From NCBI GenBank assembly GCA_963708155.1, contig OY970183.1:248001-312000 (forward strand): a stretch of DNA of 64,000 bases, given 5' to 3'. The notes beneath the pieces were generated by a model. That model had not been told where the DNA came from. It was given only the letters and a program-made list of their open reading frames with translations, and did not search any database. Source of the stretch: Methylovirgula sp963708155. GTDB taxonomy: Bacteria > Pseudomonadota > Alphaproteobacteria > Rhizobiales > Beijerinckiaceae. Of the stretch, positions 8,728 to 17,547 are shown piece by piece. Each line of letters starts with the position of its first letter. The stretch's first letter is position 1. The position numbers and the translations under genes are program-made.

Positions 8728-9933
8728 TCAGTCGCGCATTTTGTAGAATACGTGGTGGCCGATTCTGTCCGTCCGTTCCAGCCGCCGCGCCCAATAGGGA
8801 TGCACATAGAGCGCGTGATAATGGGTCGCGTCGCCAACATCCGCGACATAGGTTTTGCCGGTGGTCACGGCGGCGGCGATATGTTCGGCGCGCTGCCAGG
8901 CATCGGCCTCGGTGATCCGCAACGACCGCCCCTCGCAGGCGAAGGAAAACTGGCAGGCGTGATAATGCTGCCGGTTCTGGAAGACGACGCCGCAGATGGT
9001 CGAGGGATAGAGCCCGCTGGAGACGCGGTTCAGCACCACTTGCGCCACGGCGGCCTGGCCTTTCTCGCTCTCGCCGCGAGCCTCGAAATAGATCGCCTGC
9101 GCGAGGCAGCGCTGCTCGTGGCGCCACTGGTCCTCGTCGATCAGCGAGGCGTAATCGGGCCGGTTGGCCGGCACGCTCGAAAAATCGACAGTTTCTTCAT
9201 GCGGCAGGGTCGGCACTGCGAGGACTTCCACAGGCGTCGCGTCATCCATCGCCGGCGTGGTCGAGGCCAGAGCCTCGGCGCGGCCCACCTCGGGTGTCGC
9301 GCCCTGCATTATTTGCTCGGCGATATTCGCCGGTCGCACGGTTTCGGTCGAGCCGGGCTGTGCCGGCGAAGCATCGGCGCGAGTCGGCGCGGTCGTGGGG
9401 GTTTCGCCGCTTGGCCAGGGCGTAAAGCTGTCCGGACTTGCCGGGGCATCGTTGAGCGCGAAGGCATCGCTTTGTAAGGTCTCAGCTTCGGCAAAGATCA
9501 TCTCTCGCGCCTGCACAGCCGCGAGATCGCCCTTGTGCTGCAATTGGGAGCTGAAGGTCGGCCGCAGACCGACGACCGGATCGCCGCGCTGGCTGCGGTC
9601 GATGACTGGGAAACTATGGGGAGCGCGCGGCTTTAGCGCCGCGCGCGGCGCGATTTCGTCGGGCACCTCTACGAAATCCGCCGGATCGCCAAGGTTCAGG
9701 CGGGCCTCGGCGCGACTATCGGTCCGCATCGGATCGAGGCCAAATCCGGGGCCGCTCACCGCAACGGGGATGAGATTGCCCGGCTCAGTCGCGGCGAGGA
9801 TGCCGTTGGGCGCGAGCGAAGCGCCGATCGTCGCATCCTGGCCGGCGTCGGCGGCCATCGAGACGACCAACCCGATACCCAGACACCAGGGCGCCACCAC
9901 GCCCATCGCCCACCAGACCTGAAGCCAACTCAT
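8728..9933 (-). CDS. cell wall hydrolase, SleB type
   Basis: About 401 residues. An N-terminal membrane anchor (VWWAMGVVAPWCLGIGLVV) is followed by a long low-complexity Pro/Thr/Ala linker and a C-terminal SleB (Hydrolase_2) domain of about 130 residues. The domain shows QAIYFEARGESEKGQAAVAQ, then NRV..GLYPSTICGVVFQ and HACQFSFACEG; the glutamate in EARGE is the expected catalytic residue. The family cleaves peptidoglycan glycan strands. I start at the ATG at 9933, just before the anchor; a GTG at 9975 would add 14 residues. It stands alone between the TPR gene and a DUF1036 gene. Confidence 0.87.
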   Translation of the reverse strand: MSWLQVWWAMGVVAPWCLGIGLVVSMAADAGQDATIGASLAPNGILAATEPGNLIPVAVSGPGFGLDPMRTDSRAEARLNLGDPADFVEVPDEIAPRAALKPRAPHSFPVIDRSQRGDPVVGLRPTFSSQLQHKGDLAAVQAREMIFAEAETLQSDAFALNDAPASPDSFTPWPSGETPTTAPTRADASPAQPGSTETVRPANIAEQIMQGATPEVGRAEALASTTPAMDDATPVEVLAVPTLPHEETVDFSSVPANRPDYASLIDEDQWRHEQRCLAQAIYFEARGESEKGQAAVAQVVLNRVSSGLYPSTICGVVFQNRQHYHACQFSFACEGRSLRITEADAWQRAEHIAAAVTTGKTYVADVGDATHYHALYVHPYWARRLERTDRIGHHVFYKMRD

Positions 9934-10108
9934 ACGCCGCGCTCGCCACGAAATCCGGCGTGTTCCGCCGGCCACACCCGACGGAATTTCCGTCGTCGTC
10001 TATGGTTATCGCGGTTTAAGCTTGAAGAGCTGTTTAGCAGCGGGTGAACCGCGCCGTATCAATTTGAGGCAAATTTTACGGGCGGTCTGCTGGATGCCAG
10101 ACACCCCT

Positions 10109-10570
10109 TCACTTTATGCTCATGACCGAACCCTGTTCGGTAAATGTGACGGTCGCTGAAACATCGCCGTTCTCAGCCTCCGGCCCCGCGGTGAATTCCA
10201 CCAGGGTCGAGTTCAGCACCCGCTTTTCGGCATCGTAATATTGGAAGTTGCTTTTGTCCCAAATGGCGAATTCCTGCCCCTTCCCCCACGTTTGCCGGGT
10301 GCGCCGGTGGCGGCCTTCGCGATACCATTCGCTTTCGCCGTGGAAATAAAACGTCTTGACGTGAAGGGCCGTATCGAACGGTGCGCATTCTCCGTCGTTC
10401 AAACTTAGCCAGCCCCGCGAAATGAACGAGCCGCCGCTCTGAGCATAGGCGATGGCGACGTAAATGAAATGTCCGTCCTTATTGCAGAATATGATGTCGC
10501 CCTTCGCACCCGAAACGGCGAAGAGGCAAAAAATCAGCGCAGCAAAAGCAGCCCGTGCGATAAACTGCAT
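10109..10570 (-). CDS. DUF1036 family secreted protein
   Basis: 153-residue protein with a signal peptide (FIARAAFAALIFCLFAVSGAKG) and a DUF1036-like body: DIIFCNKDGHFIYVAIAYAQ, SRGWLSLNDGECAPFD, and later FYFHGESEWYREG. The start at 10570 is favoured by a GGAGGGAG ribosome site just upstream; the frame stays open to 10606. The two body cysteines could form a disulfide in the periplasm. Function of the family is unknown. It is separated from ppdK by 86 bases on the same strand. Confidence 0.78.
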   Translation of the reverse strand: MQFIARAAFAALIFCLFAVSGAKGDIIFCNKDGHFIYVAIAYAQSGGSFISRGWLSLNDGECAPFDTALHVKTFYFHGESEWYREGRHRRTRQTWGKGQEFAIWDKSNFQYYDAEKRVLNSTLVEFTAGPEAENGDVSATVTFTEQGSVMSIK

Positions 10571-10656
10571 GGCTCCCTCCGTTTGAAGGAGTGCAATAAA
10601 CGTCAACTAGGACATTGCGCGATCCCTATGTCAATTTTATCTCGAACGTGGGAGAG

Positions 10657-13335
10657 CTATGAGCGCTCTCCCGCCAATTCGCCGAGCGTCGCCTGGGCCG
10701 CCGCTAGCCGTGCGATCGGCACGCGGAACGGCGAACAGGAAACGTAAGTCAGCCCTGCCCGTTCGAAGAAGCCGATCGAAGCCGGATCGCCGCCATGTTC
10801 GCCGCAGATCCCAAGCTTGAGCGCGGGTCGCGTCTTGCGGCCACGCTCGGTCGCGATCTCGATGAGTTCGCCGACACCCTGCTGATCGATCGTCGCGAAG
10901 GGATCGCGCGCGAGAAGTCCTTTGGTGATGTAGACGCCAAGGAAAGTCCCCGCATCGTCGCGCGATATGCCAAGCGCCGTCTGCGTCAGGTCGTTGGTGC
11001 CGAACGAGAAGAATTCCGCGCTTTCGGCGATCTCGGCCGCCGCCAGCGCCGCGCGCGGCAATTCGATCATCGTGCCGACGGTGTAAGAGATCGTCTCGCC
11101 GGTCTCGGCGCTCACCGCCTCTGCGCAGCGGTCGATGATCGCCTTGACGGTGTCGAACTCAGCCTTGATCACGACAAGCGGCACCATGATCTCCGGCTCT
11201 GGCGCGACCCCTGTCTGGCGCTTGGCATCGATCGCGCCTTCGAAGATCGCGCGGGCCTGCATTTCCGCAATTTCGGGGAAAGCAACGGCAAGCCGGCAGC
11301 CGCGAAAGCCGAGCATGGGATTATATTCGCGCAATTCCTCGGCGCGATGCTGCAGATGTTCCGCGGTCACATTCATCGCCGCAGCGACCTCGGTGATCTC
11401 TTCCGCCGTATGCGGCAGAAATTCGTGCAGCGGCGGATCGAGCAGACGGATCGTGACCGGCAGGCCGGACATGATCGTGAACAGCTTGGCGAAATCGCTG
11501 CGCTGATAGGGAAGCAACTTGGCGAGCGCGGCGCGGCGGCCTCTTTCGTCGTCGGCGAGGATCATCTCGCGCATGGCGCGGATGCGGCTTGCCTCGAAGA
11601 ACATATGCTCGGTGCGGCAAAGGCCGATGCCCTCCGCGCCGAAGCGCCGCGCCGCTTCCGCGTCAGCTTCCGTCTCGGCATTGGCGCGCACGCCCATGCG
11701 GCGCATTCCGTCGGCCCATTGCATGATGATTCCGAACTCGCCCGAAAGCTCGGGCTGCTGCTTCTCGATCGCGCCGGCCATCACCCTCCCGGTACCGCCG
11801 TCGATCGTCAGAATATCGCCCCGCCGCAATGTCGTGCCTCCGGCAGAGAGAATGCCGCGCTCGGAATCGATGCGGATGGCGCCCGCGCCGGTGACGCAGG
11901 GCTTGCCCATGCCGCGCGCCACGACCGCCGCGTGCGAGGTCATGCCGCCGCGCGAGGTGAGGATGCCCTCGGAGGCATGCATGCCGTGGATGTCCTCGGG
12001 GCTGGTCTCGACGCGCACCAGGATCACCTTGCGCCCGGCGCTGCGCAATTGCTCGGCCTCGTCGGCATTGAAGACGATCTCGCCGGTGGCCGCACCTGGC
12101 GAGGCCGGAAGGCCGGTGGCGATGACGTCGCGCTCCGCCTCGGGCGCGATGGTCGGGTGCAGCAATTGATCGAGCGAGCCGGGATCGATGCGCCGCACCG
12201 CCTCGGCCTCGCTGATCAAGCCTTCCCGCGCCATCTCGACGGCGGTGCGCAGCGCTGCCCTGGCGGTGCGCTTGCCGGCGCGCGTCTGCAACATCCAGAG
12301 CTTGCCGCGCTCGACGGTGAATTCGACATCCTGGATGTCGCGGTAGTGACGCTCGAGCCGCTCCGCCACGGCGACAAACTGGGCGAAGACGTCGGGCAGC
12401 ACCGTCTCCATCGACGGCTGCGAGGAGCCTGCGCCGATGCGCGCGGCCTCGGTGATGTTCTGCGGCGTCCGCACCCCGGCGACAACATCCTCACCCTGCG
12501 CGTTGATCAGGAACTCGCCATAGAGCTCCTTCGCGCCGGTAGAGGGATTGCGGGTGAAGGCGACGCCTGTCGCGGAGGTCTCGCCCATATTGCCGAAGAC
12601 CATCGCCTGGACATTGACGGCGGTGCCCCAGCTCTCGGGGATATTATGCAACTGCCTGTAGATCTTGGCGCGCGGATTGTTCCAGGAGCCGAAGACAGCG
12701 CCGATGGCGCCCCAAAGCTGTTCGCGCGGCGCTTGCGGGAAGGCATTGCCATGCACCTCCGCGATCTTCGCCTTGAAGCCGCGGATGACCTCCTGCCAAT
12801 CCTCAGCCGAGAGATCGGTGTCGAGCGTCAGCCCCTTCGCCTCCTTGAAGTCCTCGATCAGTTCCTCGAAATGATGATGCCCGATGCCGAGCACGATGCT
12901 CGAATACATCTGGATGAAGCGGCGATAGGAATCATAGGCGAAGCGCGCGTCTTCGGCATCGGCCGCGAGCGCATCCACGGTGGCGTCGTTGAGGCCGATG
13001 TTCAGCACCGTATCCATCATGCCCGGCATAGAGGCCCGGGAGCCCGAGCGGACGGAGACCAGCAGCGGCCGCCGCGTATCGCCGAAGGCGCGGCCGGCGA
13101 TTTCCTCGACATGCTTCAACGCCGTCTCGACCTCTATGGCGAGCTCCGGCGGATAGGTCTGGGCATGGGCGTAAAAATAGGCGCAGACGTCGGTCGTGAT
13201 GGTGAAGCCGGGCGGCACGGGCAGCCCGAGGCTGGCCATTTCCGCCAGATTGGCGCCCTTGCCGCCCAGCAGCGCGCTCATCCGGCTGCCGCCCTCGGCG
13301 GCGCCGTTGCCGAACGTATAGACCCATTTCGCCAT
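10657..13335 (-). CDS. ppdK: pyruvate, phosphate dikinase
   Basis: 892-residue cytoplasmic enzyme interconverting pyruvate + ATP + Pi and PEP + AMP + PPi. The N-terminal ATP-grasp part shows GGKGANLAEMASLGLPVPPGF. The swivelling phosphohistidine segment is GGMTSHAAVVARGMGKPCVTG. The C-terminal PEP-binding barrel ends with the catalytic Cys in LGICGEHGGDP. I start at the ATG at 13335 (AKWVYTFG), where homology begins, rather than at the upstream in-frame codon at 13383. In alphaproteobacteria it supplies PEP for gluconeogenesis and anaplerosis. Confidence 0.95.
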   Translation of the reverse strand: MAKWVYTFGNGAAEGGSRMSALLGGKGANLAEMASLGLPVPPGFTITTDVCAYFYAHAQTYPPELAIEVETALKHVEEIAGRAFGDTRRPLLVSVRSGSRASMPGMMDTVLNIGLNDATVDALAADAEDARFAYDSYRRFIQMYSSIVLGIGHHHFEELIEDFKEAKGLTLDTDLSAEDWQEVIRGFKAKIAEVHGNAFPQAPREQLWGAIGAVFGSWNNPRAKIYRQLHNIPESWGTAVNVQAMVFGNMGETSATGVAFTRNPSTGAKELYGEFLINAQGEDVVAGVRTPQNITEAARIGAGSSQPSMETVLPDVFAQFVAVAERLERHYRDIQDVEFTVERGKLWMLQTRAGKRTARAALRTAVEMAREGLISEAEAVRRIDPGSLDQLLHPTIAPEAERDVIATGLPASPGAATGEIVFNADEAEQLRSAGRKVILVRVETSPEDIHGMHASEGILTSRGGMTSHAAVVARGMGKPCVTGAGAIRIDSERGILSAGGTTLRRGDILTIDGGTGRVMAGAIEKQQPELSGEFGIIMQWADGMRRMGVRANAETEADAEAARRFGAEGIGLCRTEHMFFEASRIRAMREMILADDERGRRAALAKLLPYQRSDFAKLFTIMSGLPVTIRLLDPPLHEFLPHTAEEITEVAAAMNVTAEHLQHRAEELREYNPMLGFRGCRLAVAFPEIAEMQARAIFEGAIDAKRQTGVAPEPEIMVPLVVIKAEFDTVKAIIDRCAEAVSAETGETISYTVGTMIELPRAALAAAEIAESAEFFSFGTNDLTQTALGISRDDAGTFLGVYITKGLLARDPFATIDQQGVGELIEIATERGRKTRPALKLGICGEHGGDPASIGFFERAGLTYVSCSPFRVPIARLAAAQATLGELAGERS

Positions 13336-13467
13336 AACGGTCCCCGACCTGCCCGGCCCTGCAGCCTGGCCTGGATGATCCATAAATCACCGCAAGCGCC
13401 GCCGGAACGTGCATTTTCGTCCTAGCTTGAAGCGAGATTAAAAATGCGGCTTCGGCGGCTCCAGCCT

Positions 13468-14073
13468 CTAGGCATGCCGCGGCAGAGCCAGCAAGCGCGC
13501 CTTCATGCGCAAACCGAGGGTGATCCAGCTGCCGCCCCAGAACAGAAGGTCGAGCCCGAGAAGCACGCCGAGGATAACGAAACTATTGGCCGGCCAGCCA
13601 ATAAGAACGACGAGGCCGACCACGGACGTGACGATGCCGGCCAGGATCACAATGCCGCGCACGTCTTTATTGAGCTGCGTGCCGACATAGATACGGATGA
13701 TGCCGGTCACAAACAGCGCGATGCCGAGCAACAACGTGAACACCGCCGCCGCCATGATCGGCTGGGCCAGCGCGAAGGCGGCAACCACGATATAGGCGAG
13801 CCCAGCGATGACCCAGAGGAAGAACCGCGCCCACGACCGGGAGCCGAAGGCGAAAGCGATCTCCCCGCCCCCGGCGATGACCATAAAGAATGCGATGATA
13901 TAGACGGAGGCGATGGTGGCCGAAACGACCAGCACCAGAGCGGCAACACCCATCGCCGCGACCAGAATACCTAAAGCGACGAACCAGCCCCAACGATGGC
14001 GCAGCCGCTCGACACAGCCGCTGGCTGTGGCCGGCAGGCTGGAAATCGGTGCAGTTTCTGTCGGAAAACTCAT
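13468..14073 (-). CDS. HdeD family (DUF308) membrane protein
   Basis: 201-residue inner-membrane protein with six hydrophobic segments in three pairs, the DUF308 repeat layout of HdeD. Segments such as FFMVIAGGGEIAFAFGSRSWARF and GIALFVTGIIRIYVGTQL are typical. HdeD is linked to acid-stress resistance in E. coli; the role here is unproven. I start at the ATG at 14073 after a TCGGAG site; the frame is open to 14139. It is divergent from dxs across a 313-base region. Confidence 0.82.
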   Translation of the reverse strand: MSFPTETAPISSLPATASGCVERLRHRWGWFVALGILVAAMGVAALVLVVSATIASVYIIAFFMVIAGGGEIAFAFGSRSWARFFLWVIAGLAYIVVAAFALAQPIMAAAVFTLLLGIALFVTGIIRIYVGTQLNKDVRGIVILAGIVTSVVGLVVLIGWPANSFVILGVLLGLDLLFWGGSWITLGLRMKARLLALPRHA

Positions 14074-14386
14074 GTCCGGCTCCGATAGGCAAATTAAGCC
14101 TCGACGCGCACTTTTCCAGAGCGTGGCCGAGAAAGCCATTCTTCCGATGCCGAAAGGTTTTGAATCCGTAACCTGAAAGACACACTTCTTAGGGAAGAAG
14201 CTCGGATCACCCGCGCTGGCGTATTTCGCGCATGGTCTGTGCGTTGTGACTAGGGTTAATCCTGTTAACGATGGAGGATTGCTTCTCTTTCGGCAAAATT
14301 GCTGCGTTCGCCCCTTTTGATATATGTTCAGGCTGACCGCGAATAGCTACGCCTAAGCTAATGACACTTCTCGAAATGAGGTAACT
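14074..14386. other. intergenic region between HdeD-like gene and dxs
   Basis: 313 bases of divergent upstream sequence. I see a GTTAATCCTGTTAAC inverted-repeat stretch around 14254-14268 and an A/T-richer part before dxs. No clear RNA gene or riboswitch could be recognised. Confidence 0.4.
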
Positions 14387-16318
14387 GTGACGACACCCAC
14401 GAAGACTCCGCTGCTGGACACGATCCAGTCTCCGGCCGATTTGCGGCGACTTCCCGAATCCGACCTCGCCCAGGTTGCACAGGAACTGCGTACCGAGACG
14501 ATCGACGCCGTTTCCGTAACCGGCGGCCACCTCGGTGCCGGTCTCGGCGTTATCGAGCTGACGGTCGCCCTGCACTACGTCTTCAATACGCCGGACGACC
14601 GGATTATCTGGGATGTCGGGCATCAGGCCTATCCGCACAAAATCCTGACCGAGCGCCGCAATCGCATCCGGACCCTGCGCAAGGGTCAAGGCCTCTCGGG
14701 CTTCACCAAGCGGTCGGAGAGCCCCTACGATCCCTTCGGCGCGGGCCATTCCTCGACCTCGATTTCGGCCGGCCTCGGCATGGCCGTCGCGGCGACGCTC
14801 GCCAACAAGCCGACGAATGTCGTGGCTGTCATCGGCGATGGCGCGATGTCGGCCGGCATGGCCTATGAGGCGATGAACAATGCGGGGGCGATGCATTCGC
14901 GCCTCATCATCATCCTCAACGACAACGAAATGTCGATCGCGCCGCCGGCTGGCGCGCTTTCGTCCTATCTCGCCCGGCTCGTCTCCGGCGGTGCCTATCG
15001 CACGGTGCGCGAGGCAGCCAAGCAGCTCGGCCGTCACTTGCCCAAGTTCATTTACGACCGCGCCCGCAAAACCGAGGAATTCGCCCGCAATTTCTGGGCA
15101 GGCGGCACGATGTTCGAGGAACTCGGCATCTATTATGTCGGGCCGATCGACGGCCATAACCTCGATCAGCTTTTGCCAATCCTGAAGAACGTTCGCGACA
15201 TGGAAGGCCGGGGTCCGGTTCTCGTCCATGTCGTGACTCAGAAGGGGAAGGGCTACGGCCCGGCGGAGGCCGCCAAGGACAAGCATCACGCCGTCAATAC
15301 GTTCGACGTGCTGACCGGCACGCAGGTGAAGCCGAAGGCGAATGCGCCGACCTATACCCGCGTCTTCGCCGACGCGCTGGTGAAAGAGGCGCAGCAGGAC
15401 GACAAGATCGTCGCCATCACCGCCGCCATGCCCTCCGGCACCGGTCTCGACATTTTCGAGAAGGCCTTCCCCGACCGCACCTTTGATGTCGGCATCGCCG
15501 AGCAACATGCGGTGACGTTCGCCGCGGGCCTCGCGACCGAAGGCTTCAAGCCATTCTGCGCGCTGTATTCGACCTTCCTGCAACGCGCCTATGACCAGGT
15601 CGTCCACGACGTCGCGATCCAGAAACTGCCGGTGCGCTTCGCCGTCGATCGCGCCGGTCTTGTCGGCGCCGATGGCGCGACCCACGCCGGGTCCTTCGAC
15701 GTCTCCTATCTCGGCATCCTGCCGGGCATGGTGGTCATGGCGGCGGCTGACGAGGCCGAACTCGTGCACATGGTGCATACGGCGGTCGCCTATAGCGAGG
15801 GGCCGATCGCCTTCCGCTTTCCGCGCGGCGAAGGCGTCGGCATCGAACTGCCCGAGCATCCCGAGGTGCTAACGCTCGGCAAGGGCCGCATCGTCCGGGA
15901 GGGCAGCAAAGTGGCGATCCTGTCGCTCGGCACCCGCCTCGCGGAGGCGCTGAAGGCGGCCGAAGACCTCGCCGCTTATGGGATCTCGACCACGGTCGCC
16001 GATGCACGTTTCGCCAAACCGCTCGATGTCGATCTCATCAGCCGCCTCGCCCGCAACCATGAAGTTCTCATCACGGTTGAAGAAGGCTCCGTCGGCGGCT
16101 TCGGCTCTTTCGTGACGCAGGCGCTGCTGGAAAAAGGGCTGCTTGACGGGCGTCGGCCGCTCAAGCTGCGCTCGATGGTCCTGCCGGATGTCTTCCTCGA
16201 CCATGACAAGCCCGAGAAGCTGTACACCGAGGCGCATCTCGACGCGAAGGGCATCGTCGCCAAGGTGCTCGAGACGCTCGGCCGCGAGGACGAGGCCGCG
16301 CGGGCGCTCATCGCCTAG
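14387..16318 (+). CDS. dxs: 1-deoxy-D-xylulose-5-phosphate synthase
   Basis: 643-residue thiamine-diphosphate enzyme that condenses pyruvate with glyceraldehyde-3-phosphate, the first step of the MEP isoprenoid pathway. GGHLGAGLGVIELTVALHYVF, the TPP-binding region VIGDGAMSAGMAYEAMNNAG and the transketolase centre ITAAMPSGTGLDIFEKAFP with DVGIAEQHAVTFAAGLA are present. The start is GTG at 14387 following GAGGTAACT. It works with ispE (5.7 kb) and the polyprenyl synthase (4 kb). The next genes on the strand, tlyA and an rlmD-like gene, commonly follow dxs in Rhizobiales. Confidence 0.97.
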   Translation: MTTPTKTPLLDTIQSPADLRRLPESDLAQVAQELRTETIDAVSVTGGHLGAGLGVIELTVALHYVFNTPDDRIIWDVGHQAYPHKILTERRNRIRTLRKGQGLSGFTKRSESPYDPFGAGHSSTSISAGLGMAVAATLANKPTNVVAVIGDGAMSAGMAYEAMNNAGAMHSRLIIILNDNEMSIAPPAGALSSYLARLVSGGAYRTVREAAKQLGRHLPKFIYDRARKTEEFARNFWAGGTMFEELGIYYVGPIDGHNLDQLLPILKNVRDMEGRGPVLVHVVTQKGKGYGPAEAAKDKHHAVNTFDVLTGTQVKPKANAPTYTRVFADALVKEAQQDDKIVAITAAMPSGTGLDIFEKAFPDRTFDVGIAEQHAVTFAAGLATEGFKPFCALYSTFLQRAYDQVVHDVAIQKLPVRFAVDRAGLVGADGATHAGSFDVSYLGILPGMVVMAAADEAELVHMVHTAVAYSEGPIAFRFPRGEGVGIELPEHPEVLTLGKGRIVREGSKVAILSLGTRLAEALKAAEDLAAYGISTTVADARFAKPLDVDLISRLARNHEVLITVEEGSVGGFGSFVTQALLEKGLLDGRRPLKLRSMVLPDVFLDHDKPEKLYTEAHLDAKGIVAKVLETLGREDEAARALIA

Positions 16319-16335
16319 TCGACGCTTGTCGCCGG

Positions 16336-16353
16336 ACCCGGGCCAGCCCGGGT
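16336..16353 (+). terminator. possible dxs terminator hairpin
   Basis: ACCCGGG and CCCGGGT form a perfect 7-bp stem with a CCAG loop, 18 bases after the dxs stop. The following TCGGTCTCTT is only weakly U-rich, so intrinsic termination is uncertain. Confidence 0.4.
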
Positions 16354-16369
16354 TCGGTCTCTTACAATA

Positions 16370-16696
16370 TCAGGCGATCTTGACCTGCGCGCGCAGCGGG
16401 ATCGCCTGCGGCTCGCCAACCTCATAGATCGAGAGTTTGCGGTCGCGGATGCCAATGTTCTTCCACGCGCCGCACCATTCGGCGATGTGGCCCGACACGA
16501 AATGTTCGTCGAAGGCCGCCTGGCTCGCCCATCGCTCGGTGATGTGAATGAGACCCGGCTCTTCGATATCCTCGGCGTAGGAATATTCGAGGCAACCAGA
16601 TTCTTTCCGGCTCGCTGCGATCACTTTCCGCATGGCGGGTCTCGCCTCCGCCAGACGCTCGGGCGCAATTCGCATCGTACCGACGATCAGCAGCAT
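16370..16696 (-). CDS. antibiotic biosynthesis monooxygenase (ABM) domain protein
   Basis: 108-residue ABM-fold protein: LIVGTMRIAPERLAEARPAM at the N terminus and CLEYSYAEDIEEPGLIHITERW in the middle match the small dimeric alpha/beta-barrel monooxygenases such as YgiN. The family usually acts on quinols or polyketide aromatics without a metal or cofactor. The real substrate here is unknown. It lies on the strand opposite its neighbours dxs and tlyA, as a single-gene unit. Confidence 0.8.
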   Translation of the reverse strand: MLLIVGTMRIAPERLAEARPAMRKVIAASRKESGCLEYSYAEDIEEPGLIHITERWASQAAFDEHFVSGHIAEWCGAWKNIGIRDRKLSIYEVGEPQAIPLRAQVKIA

Positions 16697-16818
16697 GGGT
16701 CGCTACACCGGGTGAATTTGGTGGCGCAGCAAGCCGCAAAAGCGCGGCCGCGTCAACGCATCGATTTGCACTCGCCTGACGGCTGGATAGGCACGCCGGC
16801 CGATGCTAGTACCCAGCG

Positions 16819-17547
16819 ATGACCTTCCAACGCGCCGATCTCGCTCTCGTTGCCCGCGGCCTCTTCCCGAGCCGCGCCAAGGCGCAAGAGGCAATCGCCG
16901 CTGGCTGCGTGACGATCGACGGCCGCATTTTGCGCAAAGCTTCGGAATCCATCGCGGAAACCGCCAAGATCGCGGCGACGCCGCTTTATCCCTGGGTGTC
17001 GCGCGGCGGCGTCAAGCTCGAAGCCGCCCTTGATGCTTTCGGCCTCGATCCGGCCGCTGAGATCTGCCTTGATCTCGGCGCCTCGACCGGCGGCTTCACA
17101 GAAGTCCTACTGGCTCGCGGGGCGGCGAAAGTCCATGCCGTCGATGTCGGCCACGGCCAATTGCATGATCGGTTGCAAGCCGACCCGCGCGTCGTCTCGC
17201 GGGAGGGACTTGATGCCCGAAAACTCTTGCGCGCCGATTTCGATCCGCCGCCCAATTTCATTACCTGCGATCTGAGCTTTATCTCCTTGAAGCTTGTTCT
17301 GCCGCATGTTTTCGATCTCGCCGCACACCCGGCAAAACTCGTCTGCCTGATCAAGCCACAGTTCGAGGTCGGCCCGGCCTTCGTCGTCAAAGGCCTCGTC
17401 AAGGACCAAGCCGCGCAGGAGCGCGCCTGCAACGAGATCGCCGATCTATGCCGAGCCGCCCGCTGGCAGGTCGTCGGCGTGATCCCCTCGCCCATCGCCG
17501 GCGGCGATGGCAATCGCGAATTTCTCCTCGGCGCGACGCGATCCTGA
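16819..17547 (+). CDS. tlyA: TlyA family rRNA methyltransferase (hemolysin A type)
   Basis: 242-residue protein with an N-terminal S4 RNA-binding domain (RADLALVARGLFPSRAKAQEAI, about 4-60) and a C-terminal FtsJ-like methyltransferase domain. The SAM loop is LDLGASTGGFTEVLLARGA and motif IV is FITCDLSFISLKLVLP. TlyA proteins 2'-O-methylate rRNA; the old 'hemolysin' name is historical. The stop codon shares one base with the ATG of the next methyltransferase gene (TGATG at 17545-17549), so the two are probably translationally coupled. Confidence 0.92.
   Translation: MTFQRADLALVARGLFPSRAKAQEAIAAGCVTIDGRILRKASESIAETAKIAATPLYPWVSRGGVKLEAALDAFGLDPAAEICLDLGASTGGFTEVLLARGAAKVHAVDVGHGQLHDRLQADPRVVSREGLDARKLLRADFDPPPNFITCDLSFISLKLVLPHVFDLAAHPAKLVCLIKPQFEVGPAFVVKGLVKDQAAQERACNEIADLCRAARWQVVGVIPSPIAGGDGNREFLLGATRS

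Noticed and set aside
8508..8849. Minus-strand frame across the 3' end of the SleB gene
   Set aside because: Out of frame with the clear hydrolase domain and lacking any recognisable content.
10795..13425. Very long open frame opposite ppdK
   Set aside because: Mirror image of a highly biased GC-rich gene; the Arg/Asp/Gly-rich product has no recognisable domain, while the minus strand gives a perfect pyruvate phosphate dikinase.
14207..15859. Long open frame opposite dxs
   Set aside because: Same codon-bias shadow effect; the plus strand encodes a complete dxs.
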